Below, in pieces: positions 20,978 through 30,667 of a stretch of DNA of 64,000 nt (position 1 is the stretch's first letter; each line of letters begins with the position of its first letter). Location: contig NZ_CP009621.1 of assembly GCF_000973725.1 (NCBI RefSeq), positions 1,958,501-2,022,500 of the forward strand, given 5' to 3'. A program made the translations under genes and the position numbers. This stretch comes from Pontibacter korlensis (GTDB taxonomy: Bacteria; Bacteroidota; Bacteroidia; Cytophagales; Hymenobacteraceae). Below the pieces are notes generated by a model. It searched no databases and was not told the origin of the DNA. It saw only the letters and a list, made by a program, of their open reading frames with translations.

Positions 20978-21496
20978 ATGTTGAAGAATAATATACGTAG
21001 CGTAAAGGCAAGCGAAATCGAACTTAAGGAGAGAGTAGTAGCCATTAACCGTGTAGCCAAGGTTGTTAAGGGTGGTAGAAGATTTAGCTTCGCTGCCATC
21101 GTGGTAGTTGGTGATGGTAATGGTGTTGTTGGTTACGGCCTTGGTAAGGCTAACGAAGTAACTGACGCTATTGCTAAAGGTATTGACGATGCGAAGAAGA
21201 ATCTTGTAAAGGTTCCTGTGTATCATAACACAGTTCCTCACGCTATCGAAGGAAAATACTCAGGTGGTTTTGTACTAGTTAAACCAGCAGCTCCAGGTAC
21301 TGGTGTTATCGCTGGTGGTGCAATGCGTGCTGTATTGGAAAGTGCAGGTATCAAAGACGTACTTTGCAAGTCTAAAGGTTCTTCTAACCCACACAACGTG
21401 GTAAAAGCAACTTTCGACGCTCTTTCTAAAATGCGTGATCCTTTGGCGGTAGCTCAGCAGCGCGGTGTTAATTTACAGAAAGTATTCAACGGATAA
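20978..21496 (+). CDS. rpsE: 30S ribosomal protein S5
   Basis: S5, 172 residues, at the mRNA entry and important for accuracy. [20 protein letters not shown] and the C-terminal [18 protein letters not shown] motif are conserved. rpmD follows after 5 bp. Confidence 0.98.
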   Translation: MLKNNIRSVKASEIELKERVVAINRVAKVVKGGRRFSFAAIVVVGDGNGVVGYGLGKANEVTDAIAKGIDDAKKNLVKVPVYHNTVPHAIEGKYSGGFVLVKPAAPGTGVIAGGAMRAVLESAGIKDVLCKSKGSSNPHNVVKATFDALSKMRDPLAVAQQRGVNLQKVFNG

Positions 21497-21501
21497 TTGA
21501 A

Positions 21502-21681
21502 ATGGCTAAAGTAACTATCACTCAAGTTAAGAGCATTATCGATAGACCTAAGAACCAGAAGTTGACTATCAAAGCTCTTGGTTTAGGTAAGATAAGCAAA
21601 TCAGTATCTGTTGAGTATACTCCTCAGATTGCTGGCATGGTAAAGAAAGTCCACAATTTGGTAGAAGTAAAAGAACAATAA
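21502..21681 (+). CDS. rpmD: 50S ribosomal protein L30
   Basis: A 59-residue protein from ATG 21502 to TAA 21679-21681, starting MAKVTITQVKSIIDRPKNQK and containing the ALGLGKISKSV motif of L30. Position and spacing (5 bp after rpsE, 2 bp before rplO) are exactly those expected for rpmD. Confidence 0.96.
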   Translation: MAKVTITQVKSIIDRPKNQKLTIKALGLGKISKSVSVEYTPQIAGMVKKVHNLVEVKEQ

Positions 21682-21683
21682 TC

Positions 21684-22130
21684 ATGTACTTACAATCTTT
21701 AAAACCTGCAGAAGGTTCTGTTAAAGCCAGAAAGCGTATAGGTAGAGGTACTGGTTCAGGTAGAGGTGGTACTTCTACTCGTGGACATAAAGGTGCTAAA
21801 TCTCGCTCAGGCTACTCACAGAAGGCCGGCTTCGAAGGTGGTCAGATGCCACTTCAGAGACGTGTTCCTAAGTATGGCTTTAAGAACATTAACAGAGTTG
21901 AGTATAAAGCTATCAACTTAGATGTTATTCAGGCTCTTGCTGAGTCAACAAATGAGACAGTGTTGAACTTTGATTTCTTCAGAGCTCATGGTCTTGTACA
22001 AAAGAACGATAAGGTTAAGATTTTGGGTAGAGGAGAGGTTAACAAAGCTGTTGAGGTTCATGCTCATGCTTTCTCTGGATCTGCATCATCATCAATTGAA
22101 AAAGCAGGCGGTAAAACAGTCGCTCTTTAA
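21684..22130 (+). CDS. rplO: 50S ribosomal protein L15
   Basis: L15, 148 residues, a late 50S assembly protein. The Gly/Arg-rich extension RIGRGTGSGRGGTSTRGHKG and the FEGGQMPLQRRVPKYGF segment are diagnostic. secY begins 12 bp downstream. Confidence 0.98.
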   Translation: MYLQSLKPAEGSVKARKRIGRGTGSGRGGTSTRGHKGAKSRSGYSQKAGFEGGQMPLQRRVPKYGFKNINRVEYKAINLDVIQALAESTNETVLNFDFFRAHGLVQKNDKVKILGRGEVNKAVEVHAHAFSGSASSSIEKAGGKTVAL

Positions 22131-22142
22131 TCAGTAGGAGGT

Positions 22143-23459
22143 ATGAAGAAGTTTATAACAACTTTAAAGAACATTTTCGCTATAGAGGATCTAAGAGTCA
22201 GAATTCTGAACACTCTTTTCTTCATAGCTATATTCAGACTTGGTTCTTTTGTTGTTTTGCCAGGCGTTGATCCTAATCAGCTGCAGGATAACACATCCGG
22301 TATTTTCGGTTTGTTAGATACTTTCTTAGGTGGGGCATTTAGTAATGCTTCCATCTTTGCTTTAGGTATCATGCCTTATATATCAGCTTCTATCGTACTC
22401 CAACTGTTAACTATTGCTGTACCTTATTTCCAAAAAATGCAGAAGGAGGGTGAATCTGGTAGAAAGAAAATCAACCAGATCACTCGAGTTCTGACAATAG
22501 TAATCACCTTGGCGCAAGCTGTAGGATTTGTTGCTACGATCAATGCTGAGGCTATAGCGATTAATACAACATTATTTACTATCACCTCCATGATAGTACT
22601 TACTTCAGGCACAGTTTTCTGTATGTGGCTTGGAGAGAAGATCACAGACAAAGGTATAGGTAATGGTATATCAATGCTTATCATGATAGGTATTGTATCC
22701 AGATTCCCTGGTGCTATTGTAGCAGAATTCTTATCAAAGCAATTGAATGGAGCACTTCTTTTCTTGTTTGAGATATTAGTTCTGTTCCTAGTTGTAATGT
22801 CTGTTGTGATGTTGACACAGGCTGTGCGAAGAATACCAGTACAGTATGCAAAGCAAGTAGGCACAAGCTCACTATATAGCGGACAACGTCAGTTTATCCC
22901 TCTGAAGGTGAATGCTGCTGGTGTAATGCCAATCATCTTTGCTCAGTCTCTTATGTTCTTGCCATCTATGATTGCTTCTATCTGGGCAGACTCTAGTGAG
23001 ACAGCGAATTATATCGGAGCTACTTTCTCTGATTTTACCTCGTGGCAGTACAATGTTGTTTTTGGTTTGTTGATCCTTGTATTTACCTATTTCTATACTG
23101 CAATTAGTGTAAATCCAAACCAAATCGCAGATGACCTGAAGCGTAGTGGTGGTTTTGTTCCTGGTGTAAAGCCTGGTCTTGCTACCTCAGAGTATATAGA
23201 TGCTATCTTAACAAAGATCACGCTTCCAGGTGCTATTTATCTTGCTTTAGTTGCTATCTTCCCTGCTATAGCGATGCTTTTCGGAGTAACAAGAGAGTTT
23301 TCTCAGTTCTTTGGCGGAACGTCGCTTCTGATCATGGTAGGTGTAGTACTTGATACTCTTAAGCAAGTTGAAAGCTACCTACTTATGCGCCACTATGATG
23401 GTATGATGAAATCAGGAAAGCTTCGTGGCAGAACTGAAAACATCGCCATGGTATCCTAA
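22143..23459 (+). CDS. secY: Preprotein translocase subunit SecY
   Basis: The channel of the Sec translocon, 438 residues with ten predicted membrane segments. The plug region (GVDPNQLQDNTSG), the QKMQKEGESGRKKI cytoplasmic loop and the ribosome/SecA-binding loop near residues 240-260 are present. AGGAGGT directly abuts the ATG, too close for an ideal Shine-Dalgarno site. SecA, its ATPase partner, is encoded at 42.9 kb. map follows after 3 bp; adk, often found here in other phyla, is absent. Confidence 0.98.
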   Translation: MKKFITTLKNIFAIEDLRVRILNTLFFIAIFRLGSFVVLPGVDPNQLQDNTSGIFGLLDTFLGGAFSNASIFALGIMPYISASIVLQLLTIAVPYFQKMQKEGESGRKKINQITRVLTIVITLAQAVGFVATINAEAIAINTTLFTITSMIVLTSGTVFCMWLGEKITDKGIGNGISMLIMIGIVSRFPGAIVAEFLSKQLNGALLFLFEILVLFLVVMSVVMLTQAVRRIPVQYAKQVGTSSLYSGQRQFIPLKVNAAGVMPIIFAQSLMFLPSMIASIWADSSETANYIGATFSDFTSWQYNVVFGLLILVFTYFYTAISVNPNQIADDLKRSGGFVPGVKPGLATSEYIDAILTKITLPGAIYLALVAIFPAIAMLFGVTREFSQFFGGTSLLIMVGVVLDTLKQVESYLLMRHYDGMMKSGKLRGRTENIAMVS

Positions 23460-23462
23460 TCG

Positions 23463-24236
23463 ATGATAATTTATAAAACTGAAGAAGATATTGAGTTAAT
23501 TCGCCAGAGTGCTTTGATCCTAAGCAAAGCACATGGCGAAATTGCTCGTCTTATCAAACCAGGTGTTTCAACTCTTCAACTAGATAAGCTAGCTGAAGAG
23601 TTTATACATGATAATGGAGGTAAGCCTTCATTCAAAAACTATAACGGTTTTCCTTATAGTTTATGCATTTCTGTCAACTCTGTAGTTGTACATGGCATGC
23701 CTAGTAACTATACTTTGAACGAAGGCGATGTCATTTCTGTTGACTGTGGAGTTTACAAAAATGGCTTCCACAGTGATTGTGCATATACTCATGCTGTTGG
23801 AGAAGTTAGTCCTGAAGTCTCTAAGCTTTTAGAAGTTACTAAAGAGTCTCTGTACTTAGGACTTGAGAAGGCTGTGGTAGGTAACAGACTCGGAGATGTA
23901 AGTTATACAATACAAGATCATGCCGAGTCTAATGGATTCACGATAGTTCGTGAACTTGTTGGGCATGGTATTGGACGTAACTTACATGAGTCACCTGAAG
24001 TACCTAACTATGGAAAACGTGGCCAAGGTGTAAAACTACAGGATGGTTTAGTGATTGCTGTAGAGCCTATGGTCAATCTTGGGACAAGGCATATTGTGCA
24101 GGAGGATGATGGTTGGACTATCAGGACCAAAGACAATAAACCTTCGGCCCATTTTGAGCATACAGTTGTAGTTCGTAAGGATAAGGCTGAGATATTAACA
24201 ACTTTTGATTATATAGAACAAGCTAAAAAATCATAA
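23463..24236 (+). CDS. map: Type I methionine aminopeptidase
   Basis: Removes the N-terminal methionine from nascent proteins; 257 residues. Metal ligands can be followed as D in ISVDCGVYKNGFHSDCAYT (two Asp), H in GHGIGRNLHESP, E in AVEPMVNLG and E in HFEHTVVV. It starts 3 bp after secY and its stop directly precedes the infA ATG, so it is part of the ribosomal super-operon. Confidence 0.97.
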   Translation: MIIYKTEEDIELIRQSALILSKAHGEIARLIKPGVSTLQLDKLAEEFIHDNGGKPSFKNYNGFPYSLCISVNSVVVHGMPSNYTLNEGDVISVDCGVYKNGFHSDCAYTHAVGEVSPEVSKLLEVTKESLYLGLEKAVVGNRLGDVSYTIQDHAESNGFTIVRELVGHGIGRNLHESPEVPNYGKRGQGVKLQDGLVIAVEPMVNLGTRHIVQEDDGWTIRTKDNKPSAHFEHTVVVRKDKAEILTTFDYIEQAKKS

Positions 24237-24455
24237 ATGGCAAAACAGTCATCCATAGAGCAAGACGGAACTATCGTAGAGGCTTTGTCTAACGCCATGT
24301 TTCGAGTTGAGCTTGAAAATGGCCATCAGGTAGTAGCTCATATCTCTGGCAAAATGCGCATGAATTATATCAAAATTCTACCAGGTGACAGAGTTAAGTT
24401 GGAAATGTCTCCTTATGATCTTACTAAAGGCAGAATTGTTTACCGATATAAATAA
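24237..24455 (+). CDS. infA: Translation initiation factor IF-1
   Basis: IF-1, 72 residues, an S1/OB-fold protein that occupies the A site during initiation. [20 protein letters not shown] and [19 protein letters not shown] are standard. The start codon follows the map stop with no gap; rpmJ is 5 bp downstream. Confidence 0.97.
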   Translation: MAKQSSIEQDGTIVEALSNAMFRVELENGHQVVAHISGKMRMNYIKILPGDRVKLEMSPYDLTKGRIVYRYK

Positions 24456-24460
24456 ATCCA

Positions 24461-24577
24461 ATGAAAGTTAAAGCATCAGTAAAAAAGAGAAGTGCTGAAT
24501 GTAAAGTAATCCGCCGTAAGGGGAAGCTTTACGTGATCAACAAAAAGAATCCAAGATATAAACAAAGACAAGGTTAA
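24461..24577 (+). CDS. rpmJ: 50S ribosomal protein L36, zinc-independent form
   Basis: A 38-residue protein from ATG 24461 to TAA 24575-24577, starting [20 protein letters not shown] and ending RYKQRQG. The zinc form of L36 has a CxxC pair plus Cys and His; here only one Cys remains and a Tyr takes the place of the usual His, so it should not bind zinc. It sits between infA and rpsM as usual. Confidence 0.95.
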   Translation: MKVKASVKKRSAECKVIRRKGKLYVINKKNPRYKQRQG

Positions 24578-24586
24578 TTAAATTTT

Positions 24587-24964
24587 ATGGCTAGATTAGC
24601 AGGAGTAGATATTCCGGATAACAAGAGAGGAGAAATCGCCCTTACCTATATTTTTGGTATCGGACGTAGCCTTTCGAAGCAAATTTTGAGCAAAGCCGGG
24701 GTGGATCTTGACAAAAAGGTAAAAGACTGGACTGAGGACGAAGCCGGTGAGATTAGAAATATAATTGCTGCAGATGTTAAAACTGAGGGTGTATTAAGAT
24801 CCGAGGTTCAGCTGCACATTAAGCGTCTTCTTGATATTGGTTGCTACCGTGGATTGAGACACCGTAAAGGATTGCCAGTACGTGGTCAGAGAACTAAGAA
24901 CAACTCTCGCACAAGAAAAGGTAAGCGTAAGACAGTTGCTAACAAGAAGAAAGCTTCTAAATAA
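24587..24964 (+). CDS. rpsM: 30S ribosomal protein S13
   Basis: S13, 125 residues, forms head-body bridges and touches P-site t[23 protein letters not shown] and the [20 protein letters not shown] motif are diagnostic, with the usual basic tail. It starts the alpha-operon part of the cluster, 10 bp before rpsK. Confidence 0.98.
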   Translation: MARLAGVDIPDNKRGEIALTYIFGIGRSLSKQILSKAGVDLDKKVKDWTEDEAGEIRNIIAADVKTEGVLRSEVQLHIKRLLDIGCYRGLRHRKGLPVRGQRTKNNSRTRKGKRKTVANKKKASK

Positions 24965-24974
24965 TCACTAGATC

Positions 24975-25367
24975 ATGGCTCAGAAAAGAAAAGATAAAGC
25001 TAAAAAGCGTGTTGTAGTTGTTGAACCTACTGGCCAAGTACACATCAAAGCTTCTTTCAACAACATTATTATATCAGTAACCAATAACGCAGGACAAGTT
25101 ATCTCTTGGGCTTCTGCTGGTAAAATGGGCTTTAAGGGTTCTAAAAAGAACACTCCTTATGCTGCACAAATGGCCGCTGCTGACTGCGCAAAGGTTGCTT
25201 ATGACCTTGGTATGCGTAAAGCAGAAGTTTTTGTTAAAGGTCCAGGTGCAGGTAGAGAGTCTGCCATCCGTACTGTGCAAAACACTGGTATCGAAGTAAC
25301 AACTATTAAAGATGTTACTCCACTACCACACAACGGATGCCGTCCACCAAAACGCAGAAGAGTTTAA
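24975..25367 (+). CDS. rpsK: 30S ribosomal protein S11
   Basis: S11, 130 residues, on the 30S platform. [15 protein letters not shown], the [17 protein letters not shown] segment and the C-terminal [13 protein letters not shown] are conserved. rpsD follows after 20 bp. Confidence 0.98.
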   Translation: MAQKRKDKAKKRVVVVEPTGQVHIKASFNNIIISVTNNAGQVISWASAGKMGFKGSKKNTPYAAQMAAADCAKVAYDLGMRKAEVFVKGPGAGRESAIRTVQNTGIEVTTIKDVTPLPHNGCRPPKRRRV

Positions 25368-25387
25368 TTCCTAAATAGAGAACTAAA

Positions 25388-25993
25388 ATGGCAAGATATA
25401 CAGGTCCTAAGAGTAAAATCTCAAGACGTTTCAATGAGGAGATTTTCGGCCCAAGCAAAGCGCTGAAAAAGAAAAGCTACCCTCCAGGGCAGCATGGCCG
25501 CGGTCGCCGCAAGAAGCAGTCTGAATACGCTATTCAGCTTGCTGAGAAGCAAAAAGCTAAATATATATATGGTGTTCTAGAGAAGCAGTTTGCTAATCTG
25601 TTCGACAAAGCTCACAGAAGAGGTGGCATTACAGGTGAAAACCTTCTTGCTCTGCTTGAGTCTAGACTAGATAACACTGTTTACCGTTTGGGTATCGCCC
25701 CTACCAGAAGAGCTGCACGTCAGCTTGTATTGCACAAGCACGTTTTAGTTAATGGTGAAATTGTAAACATCCCTTCTTATTCTCTTAAAGTAGGTGATGT
25801 TGTGGCTGTACGTGAGAAGTCTAAGTCTCTTGAGGCAATCACTACTAGCTTGACTGTTCGCAATGCTCGTCAGTTTGGTTGGTTAGAGTGGGATGCTAAC
25901 GAGATGGCTGGTAAGTTTGTGTCTACTCCACAGAGAGACCAAATCCCTGAAAAGATTCAGGAGCAGCTGATCGTCGAGCTTTACTCTAAGTAA
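25388..25993 (+). CDS. rpsD: 30S ribosomal protein S4
   Basis: S4, 201 residues, initiates 30S body assembly and in E. coli represses the alpha operon. [15 protein letters not shown] and the S4 RNA-binding domain ([19 protein letters not shown]) are present. The N-terminal zinc knuckle seen in some S4 proteins is absent. rpoA starts 37 bp downstream. Confidence 0.98.
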   Translation: MARYTGPKSKISRRFNEEIFGPSKALKKKSYPPGQHGRGRRKKQSEYAIQLAEKQKAKYIYGVLEKQFANLFDKAHRRGGITGENLLALLESRLDNTVYRLGIAPTRRAARQLVLHKHVLVNGEIVNIPSYSLKVGDVVAVREKSKSLEAITTSLTVRNARQFGWLEWDANEMAGKFVSTPQRDQIPEKIQEQLIVELYSK

Positions 25994-26030
25994 GCAGCTT
26001 AATCAATTTATAACCTTTAACACTGCAAGT

Positions 26031-27020
26031 ATGTCAATATTAGCATTTCAAATGCCAGAGAAAGTTGTAATGGAAAAAGCCGACGACTTTCATGGATTAT
26101 TTGAATTCAAGCCGCTTGAAAAAGGTTACGGAGTAACCATCGGTAATGCTCTGCGAAGAATCCTTCTATCTTCTTTGGAAGGATATGCCATAACAAGCAT
26201 TCGCATTGGTGGTGTACTGCATGAGTTCTCGTCTGTTGAAGGGGTGGTTGAGGATGTATCTGATATTATTCTTAACCTGAAGATGGCTCGCTTCAAAAAA
26301 GTAAGCGACGTTGTAGACGAAAGAATCACTGTTTCAATCAGTGGTCAGGATACTTTCAAAGCTGGTGATATCAACAACTTCACTTCTAGCTTCGAAGTGC
26401 TGAACCCAGAGCTGGTAATTTGCCACCTGGACCCAAGCGTTAACTTTGAGCTTGAAATGACGATTCAGAAAGGTCGTGGATACGTACCTGCTGATGAGAA
26501 CAAACCAGCTGAGCAGGTGTTTGGTCAGATTTCTATCGACGCCATCTATACACCTATCAAGAACGTTAAGTTTAGTGTTGAGAACACACGTGTGGAGCAA
26601 AAAACCGACTACGAAAAACTAGTTCTTGACATACAAACAGACGGCTCTATTCACCCAGAAGATGCTTTAAAGGGTGCTGCAAACATCCTTATTCAGCACT
26701 TCATGCTGTTCTCAGATAATACAATGACTTTTGAGACAGCTAAGCCTGAAGAAGAAGAGGCTGTAGACGAAGAACTGCTGCACATGCGCAAAGTTCTGAA
26801 GACACCTCTTCAGGATATGGATCTTTCTGTTCGTGCATACAACTGCTTGAAGGCTGCCGACATCAAAACACTTGGCGACCTAGTGCAGCTTGATATTGCG
26901 GACATGATGAAATTCAGAAACTTCGGTAAGAAGTCGTTGACGGAGCTAGAGAACCTAGTTCAGGAGAAAGGTTTGACCTTCGGTATGGACCTTTCTAAAT
27001 ACAAATTAGAGGAAGAGTAA
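26031..27020 (+). CDS. rpoA: DNA-directed RNA polymerase subunit alpha
   Basis: The alpha subunit, 329 residues, the dimer that nucleates polymerase assembly. The N-terminal domain carries [20 protein letters not shown], and the C-terminal domain (about residues 250-325) has the helix-hairpin-helix elements ([31 protein letters not shown]) used for UP-element and activator contact. rplQ follows after 72 bp. Confidence 0.98.
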   Translation: MSILAFQMPEKVVMEKADDFHGLFEFKPLEKGYGVTIGNALRRILLSSLEGYAITSIRIGGVLHEFSSVEGVVEDVSDIILNLKMARFKKVSDVVDERITVSISGQDTFKAGDINNFTSSFEVLNPELVICHLDPSVNFELEMTIQKGRGYVPADENKPAEQVFGQISIDAIYTPIKNVKFSVENTRVEQKTDYEKLVLDIQTDGSIHPEDALKGAANILIQHFMLFSDNTMTFETAKPEEEEAVDEELLHMRKVLKTPLQDMDLSVRAYNCLKAADIKTLGDLVQLDIADMMKFRNFGKKSLTELENLVQEKGLTFGMDLSKYKLEEE

Positions 27021-27092
27021 TATTAATCCTACGGCATAATTCCCGATCCCGCTTAGGTTGATCGACGGTATGCACGTGCACAATTCAAAATA

Positions 27093-27620
27093 ATGAGACA
27101 CGGTAAAAAATTTAATCACTTAGGAAGAACAGCTTCACACCGTAAGGCAATGTTGTCAAACATGGCATCATCCCTTATCCTACACAAGCGCGTATCTACT
27201 ACAGTAGCAAAAGCTAAAGCGCTTCGTAAATATGTGGAGCCTCTGCTTACTAAATCTAAGAGCGACACTACTCACTCTAGAAGAACAGTTTTCGCTTATC
27301 TTCAGAACAAAGAGTCTGTAAAGGAGCTTTTTGATGAGGTATCTGTTAAAATTGCTAACAGACCAGGTGGTTATACTCGTATCCTGAAGACTGGTTACAG
27401 ACTGGGTGACAACGCAGAAATGTGTGTGATCGAGCTTGTTGACTACAACGAGGATATGCTATCTACAACTGGTACTGCAGCTGCAGGTGCTAAGAAGACT
27501 CGTCGTCGTGGTGGTAAGAAGAAAGCAGAAGGAACTGCTGCTGAGACAAATGCGCCTGAGGCAACTGAAACTCCAGCTGCTGAGTCTAACGATTCTAATG
27601 GCGAAACAAAAGATGCTTAA
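27093..27620 (+). CDS. rplQ: 50S ribosomal protein L17 with acidic/Ala-rich tail
   Basis: L17, 175 residues. The first 120 residues are the conserved fold ([41 protein letters not shown]). The C-terminus adds a Lys/Arg patch ([11 protein letters not shown]) and then an Ala/Thr/Glu-rich tail of about 35 residues, so it is longer than E. coli L17 (127 residues). It is the last gene of the super-operon, with a strong terminator 24 bp after the stop. Confidence 0.97.
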   Translation: MRHGKKFNHLGRTASHRKAMLSNMASSLILHKRVSTTVAKAKALRKYVEPLLTKSKSDTTHSRRTVFAYLQNKESVKELFDEVSVKIANRPGGYTRILKTGYRLGDNAEMCVIELVDYNEDMLSTTGTAAAGAKKTRRRGGKKKAEGTAAETNAPEATETPAAESNDSNGETKDA

Positions 27621-27643
27621 TAAGCTCTGTTTGTAAATATTTT

Positions 27644-27677
27644 AAAGGGACATGACGTAAGTCGTGTCCCTTTTTTT
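27644..27677 (+). terminator. Intrinsic terminator after rplQ
   Basis: AAAGGGACATGAC (27644-27656) pairs with GTCGTGTCCCTTT (27661-27673) through 13 bp including one G-U, around a GTAA tetraloop, and the T-run extends to 27677. It closes the S10-spc-alpha super-operon. Confidence 0.92.
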
Positions 27678-27699
27678 ATGTTTGTAATAAATCTTTACC

Positions 27700-28815
27700 A
27701 TGAAAAAACATACTTCCTCAGAGGCAATTCTATTACTTGAAGACGGCACTGTTTATAAAGGCAAAAGCCTTGGGCGTATTGGTACGTCCGGTGGTGAACT
27801 TTGCTTTAACACAGGTATGACCGGTTACCAGGAGATCTTTACAGATCCATCTTATTATGGACAATTAGTTGTAACTACAGTATCGCACGTAGGAAACTAC
27901 GGTGTGCAGCACGAAGAAGTGGAGTCTGACAAGGTGCAAATCAGTGGCTTGGTTTGTAAGGAGTTCTCTCATTTCTTTTCTAGAAAAACGGCTGAAGGTT
28001 CTTTACAAGAGTACTTCGAGAAAGCTGGAGTAGTGGGTATATGTGAAATAGACACTAGAGCTTTAGTGCGCCATATCCGCGATAAAGGTGCGATGAACGG
28101 TATCGTGTCCTCTGAAATAACTGATGTAGAGGAGCTGCGTAAAAAGCTGGCAGAGGTACCTTCAATGGCTGGTCTGGAGCTTTCGTCGCATGTTAGTACC
28201 AGAGAAGTGTATCACCTAAAGCCGGATGAGGTAAAATTCAGAGTTGCTGTACTTGACTTAGGAGTAAAACGTAACAGCCTTAACAACTTTATGCAGCGTG
28301 GTTGTGAGGTAAAAGTTTTCCCTTACAACACTCCGTTCGAAGAAATGGAGAAGTGGAATCCAGATGGTTACTTTATTTCCAACGGTCCTGGTGACCCTGC
28401 GGCAACAAGAGATGCTGTAGCAAGTGTAAAACAAATTTTGGCTAAGGAAAAGCCGATGTTTGGAATTTGTATGGGCCACCAGATACTGGCGCAGGCAAAT
28501 GGCATTGCAACATACAAAATGCACAACGGGCACAGAGGCTTGAACCAGCCCGTTAAGAACCTGCTAACAGGTAAAAGTGAAATCACAAGCCAGAATCATG
28601 GCTTTGTGGTTGATTCAGAGCAACTAAGAAACCATCCTGAGGTAGAAATCACCCATATAAACCTCAACGACAATACCGTGGAAGGAATGCGCATGAGAAC
28701 CAAGCCAGCGTTCTCTGTGCAGTACCATCCAGAGTCATCTCCAGGGCCACACGATTCGACCTACCTGTTCGATGAATTTGTAGCCCTGCTGGAAGAGAGT
28801 AAAAACAACGTATAA
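27700..28815 (+). CDS. carA: Carbamoyl-phosphate synthase small (glutaminase) subunit
   Basis: Hydrolyses glutamine to feed ammonia to CarB for arginine and pyrimidine synthesis; 371 residues. The N-terminal CPSase domain (GELCFNTGMTGYQEIFTDPSY) precedes a class I amidotransferase domain with the nucleophile in FGICMGHQILA and the His/Glu pair in QYHPESSPG. carB is not in the window. eno follows 21 bp downstream on the same strand, so the two may be cotranscribed although they belong to different pathways. Confidence 0.97.
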   Translation: MKKHTSSEAILLLEDGTVYKGKSLGRIGTSGGELCFNTGMTGYQEIFTDPSYYGQLVVTTVSHVGNYGVQHEEVESDKVQISGLVCKEFSHFFSRKTAEGSLQEYFEKAGVVGICEIDTRALVRHIRDKGAMNGIVSSEITDVEELRKKLAEVPSMAGLELSSHVSTREVYHLKPDEVKFRVAVLDLGVKRNSLNNFMQRGCEVKVFPYNTPFEEMEKWNPDGYFISNGPGDPAATRDAVASVKQILAKEKPMFGICMGHQILAQANGIATYKMHNGHRGLNQPVKNLLTGKSEITSQNHGFVVDSEQLRNHPEVEITHINLNDNTVEGMRMRTKPAFSVQYHPESSPGPHDSTYLFDEFVALLEESKNNV

Positions 28816-28821
28816 CTATAG

Positions 28822-30114
<1,293 letters not shown>

Positions 30115-30142
30115 AATACCATTTAGGTAAAATAAATTTTGC

Positions 30143-30178
30143 AAGGCTGTGGGTTATAATACTCACAGCCTTATTTTT
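30143..30178 (+). terminator. Terminator after eno
   Basis: AAGGCTGTGGGT (30143-30154) pairs with ACTCACAGCCTT (30161-30172) with one G-U pair around a 6 nt loop, followed by TTATTTTT. The T-rich end overlaps the possible -7 box of the next gene. Confidence 0.8.
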
Positions 30179-30179
30179 G
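30172..30179 (+). promoter_or_regulatory. Possible -7 box for the ftsB-like gene
   Basis: TATTTTTG matches TAnnTTTG and lies 23 nt before the ATG at 30203. No clear -33 box is visible, and T-rich terminator sequence alone could give this match. Confidence 0.35.
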
Positions 30180-30202
30180 TAAGTACACTTTACCTCAGGT
30201 TT

Positions 30203-30499
30203 ATGAAACAGCGCATCCCTAAAATATTCAGAAACTTCTATTTCATGATTTCCTTTCTGTTTATCGTATGGATGCTGTTCTTCGACTCCAACGATTTTGT
30301 GACACAATACCAGATGCGACGCCAATTAAACGATCTGGAGCGTGATAAAGAGCATTACCTGGAGAAGATGGCAGAGGTGGAGAAAGACCGTAAAGAATTG
30401 ATGGGAAACCCAGAGTTGCTGGAGAAATTTGCCCGCGAAAAGTACCTGATGAAGCGTCCGCACGAAGAAGTTTTCATCATAGTGCCTAAAGAGCAGTAG
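30203..30499 (+). CDS. Septum formation initiator family protein (FtsB/DivIC-like)
   Basis: A bitopic membrane protein of 98 residues: a short cytoplasmic N-terminus, one membrane segment (about residues 10-27, FYFMISFLFIVWMLFF) and a coiled coil (QMRRQLNDLERDKEHYLEKM) followed by the conserved NPELLEKFAREKYLM motif of FtsB/DivIC. Such proteins bind FtsL and FtsQ/DivIB in the divisome. ATG at 30203 is preferred over a GTG at 30149 that lies inside the terminator hairpin. The eno-ftsB neighbourhood is also seen in other bacteria. Confidence 0.88.
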   Translation: MKQRIPKIFRNFYFMISFLFIVWMLFFDSNDFVTQYQMRRQLNDLERDKEHYLEKMAEVEKDRKELMGNPELLEKFAREKYLMKRPHEEVFIIVPKEQ

Positions 30500-30608
30500 C
30501 TAAAAAACTGTATAAGTAGGAGTAAATTGTTTGTCTCCTAAAAGCGGTAACTGTGATAAACTAAATTAACCTCTATTTCCCTAAACAAATCCCTCCCCAA
30601 ATAATTTG

Positions 30609-30648
30609 TAACTTTGTGCTACAGCGCTGCCGCCAAATGGTGGCGGGC
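30609..30648 (+). promoter_or_regulatory. hscA promoter -7 box and leader hairpin
   Basis: TAACTTTG (30609-30616) fits the -7 consensus. In the presumed leader CCGCCA (30630-30635) pairs with TGGCGG (30641-30646), a GC-rich hairpin about 20 nt before the ATG at 30668. No convincing -33 box was found. Confidence 0.5.
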
Positions 30649-30667
30649 TCACGTAAAAACAGATACT

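Noticed and set aside
27071-27080. Palindrome TGCACGTGCA before rplQ
   Set aside because: A single 10 bp palindrome in a 72 bp spacer, without any partner copy, is not enough to call an operator.
27436-27636. 66-codon frame inside the rplQ tail
   Set aside because: It is a shadow of the Ala/Thr/Glu-rich repeat-like tail of L17 in another frame and consists mostly of Leu, Val, Arg and Gln runs.
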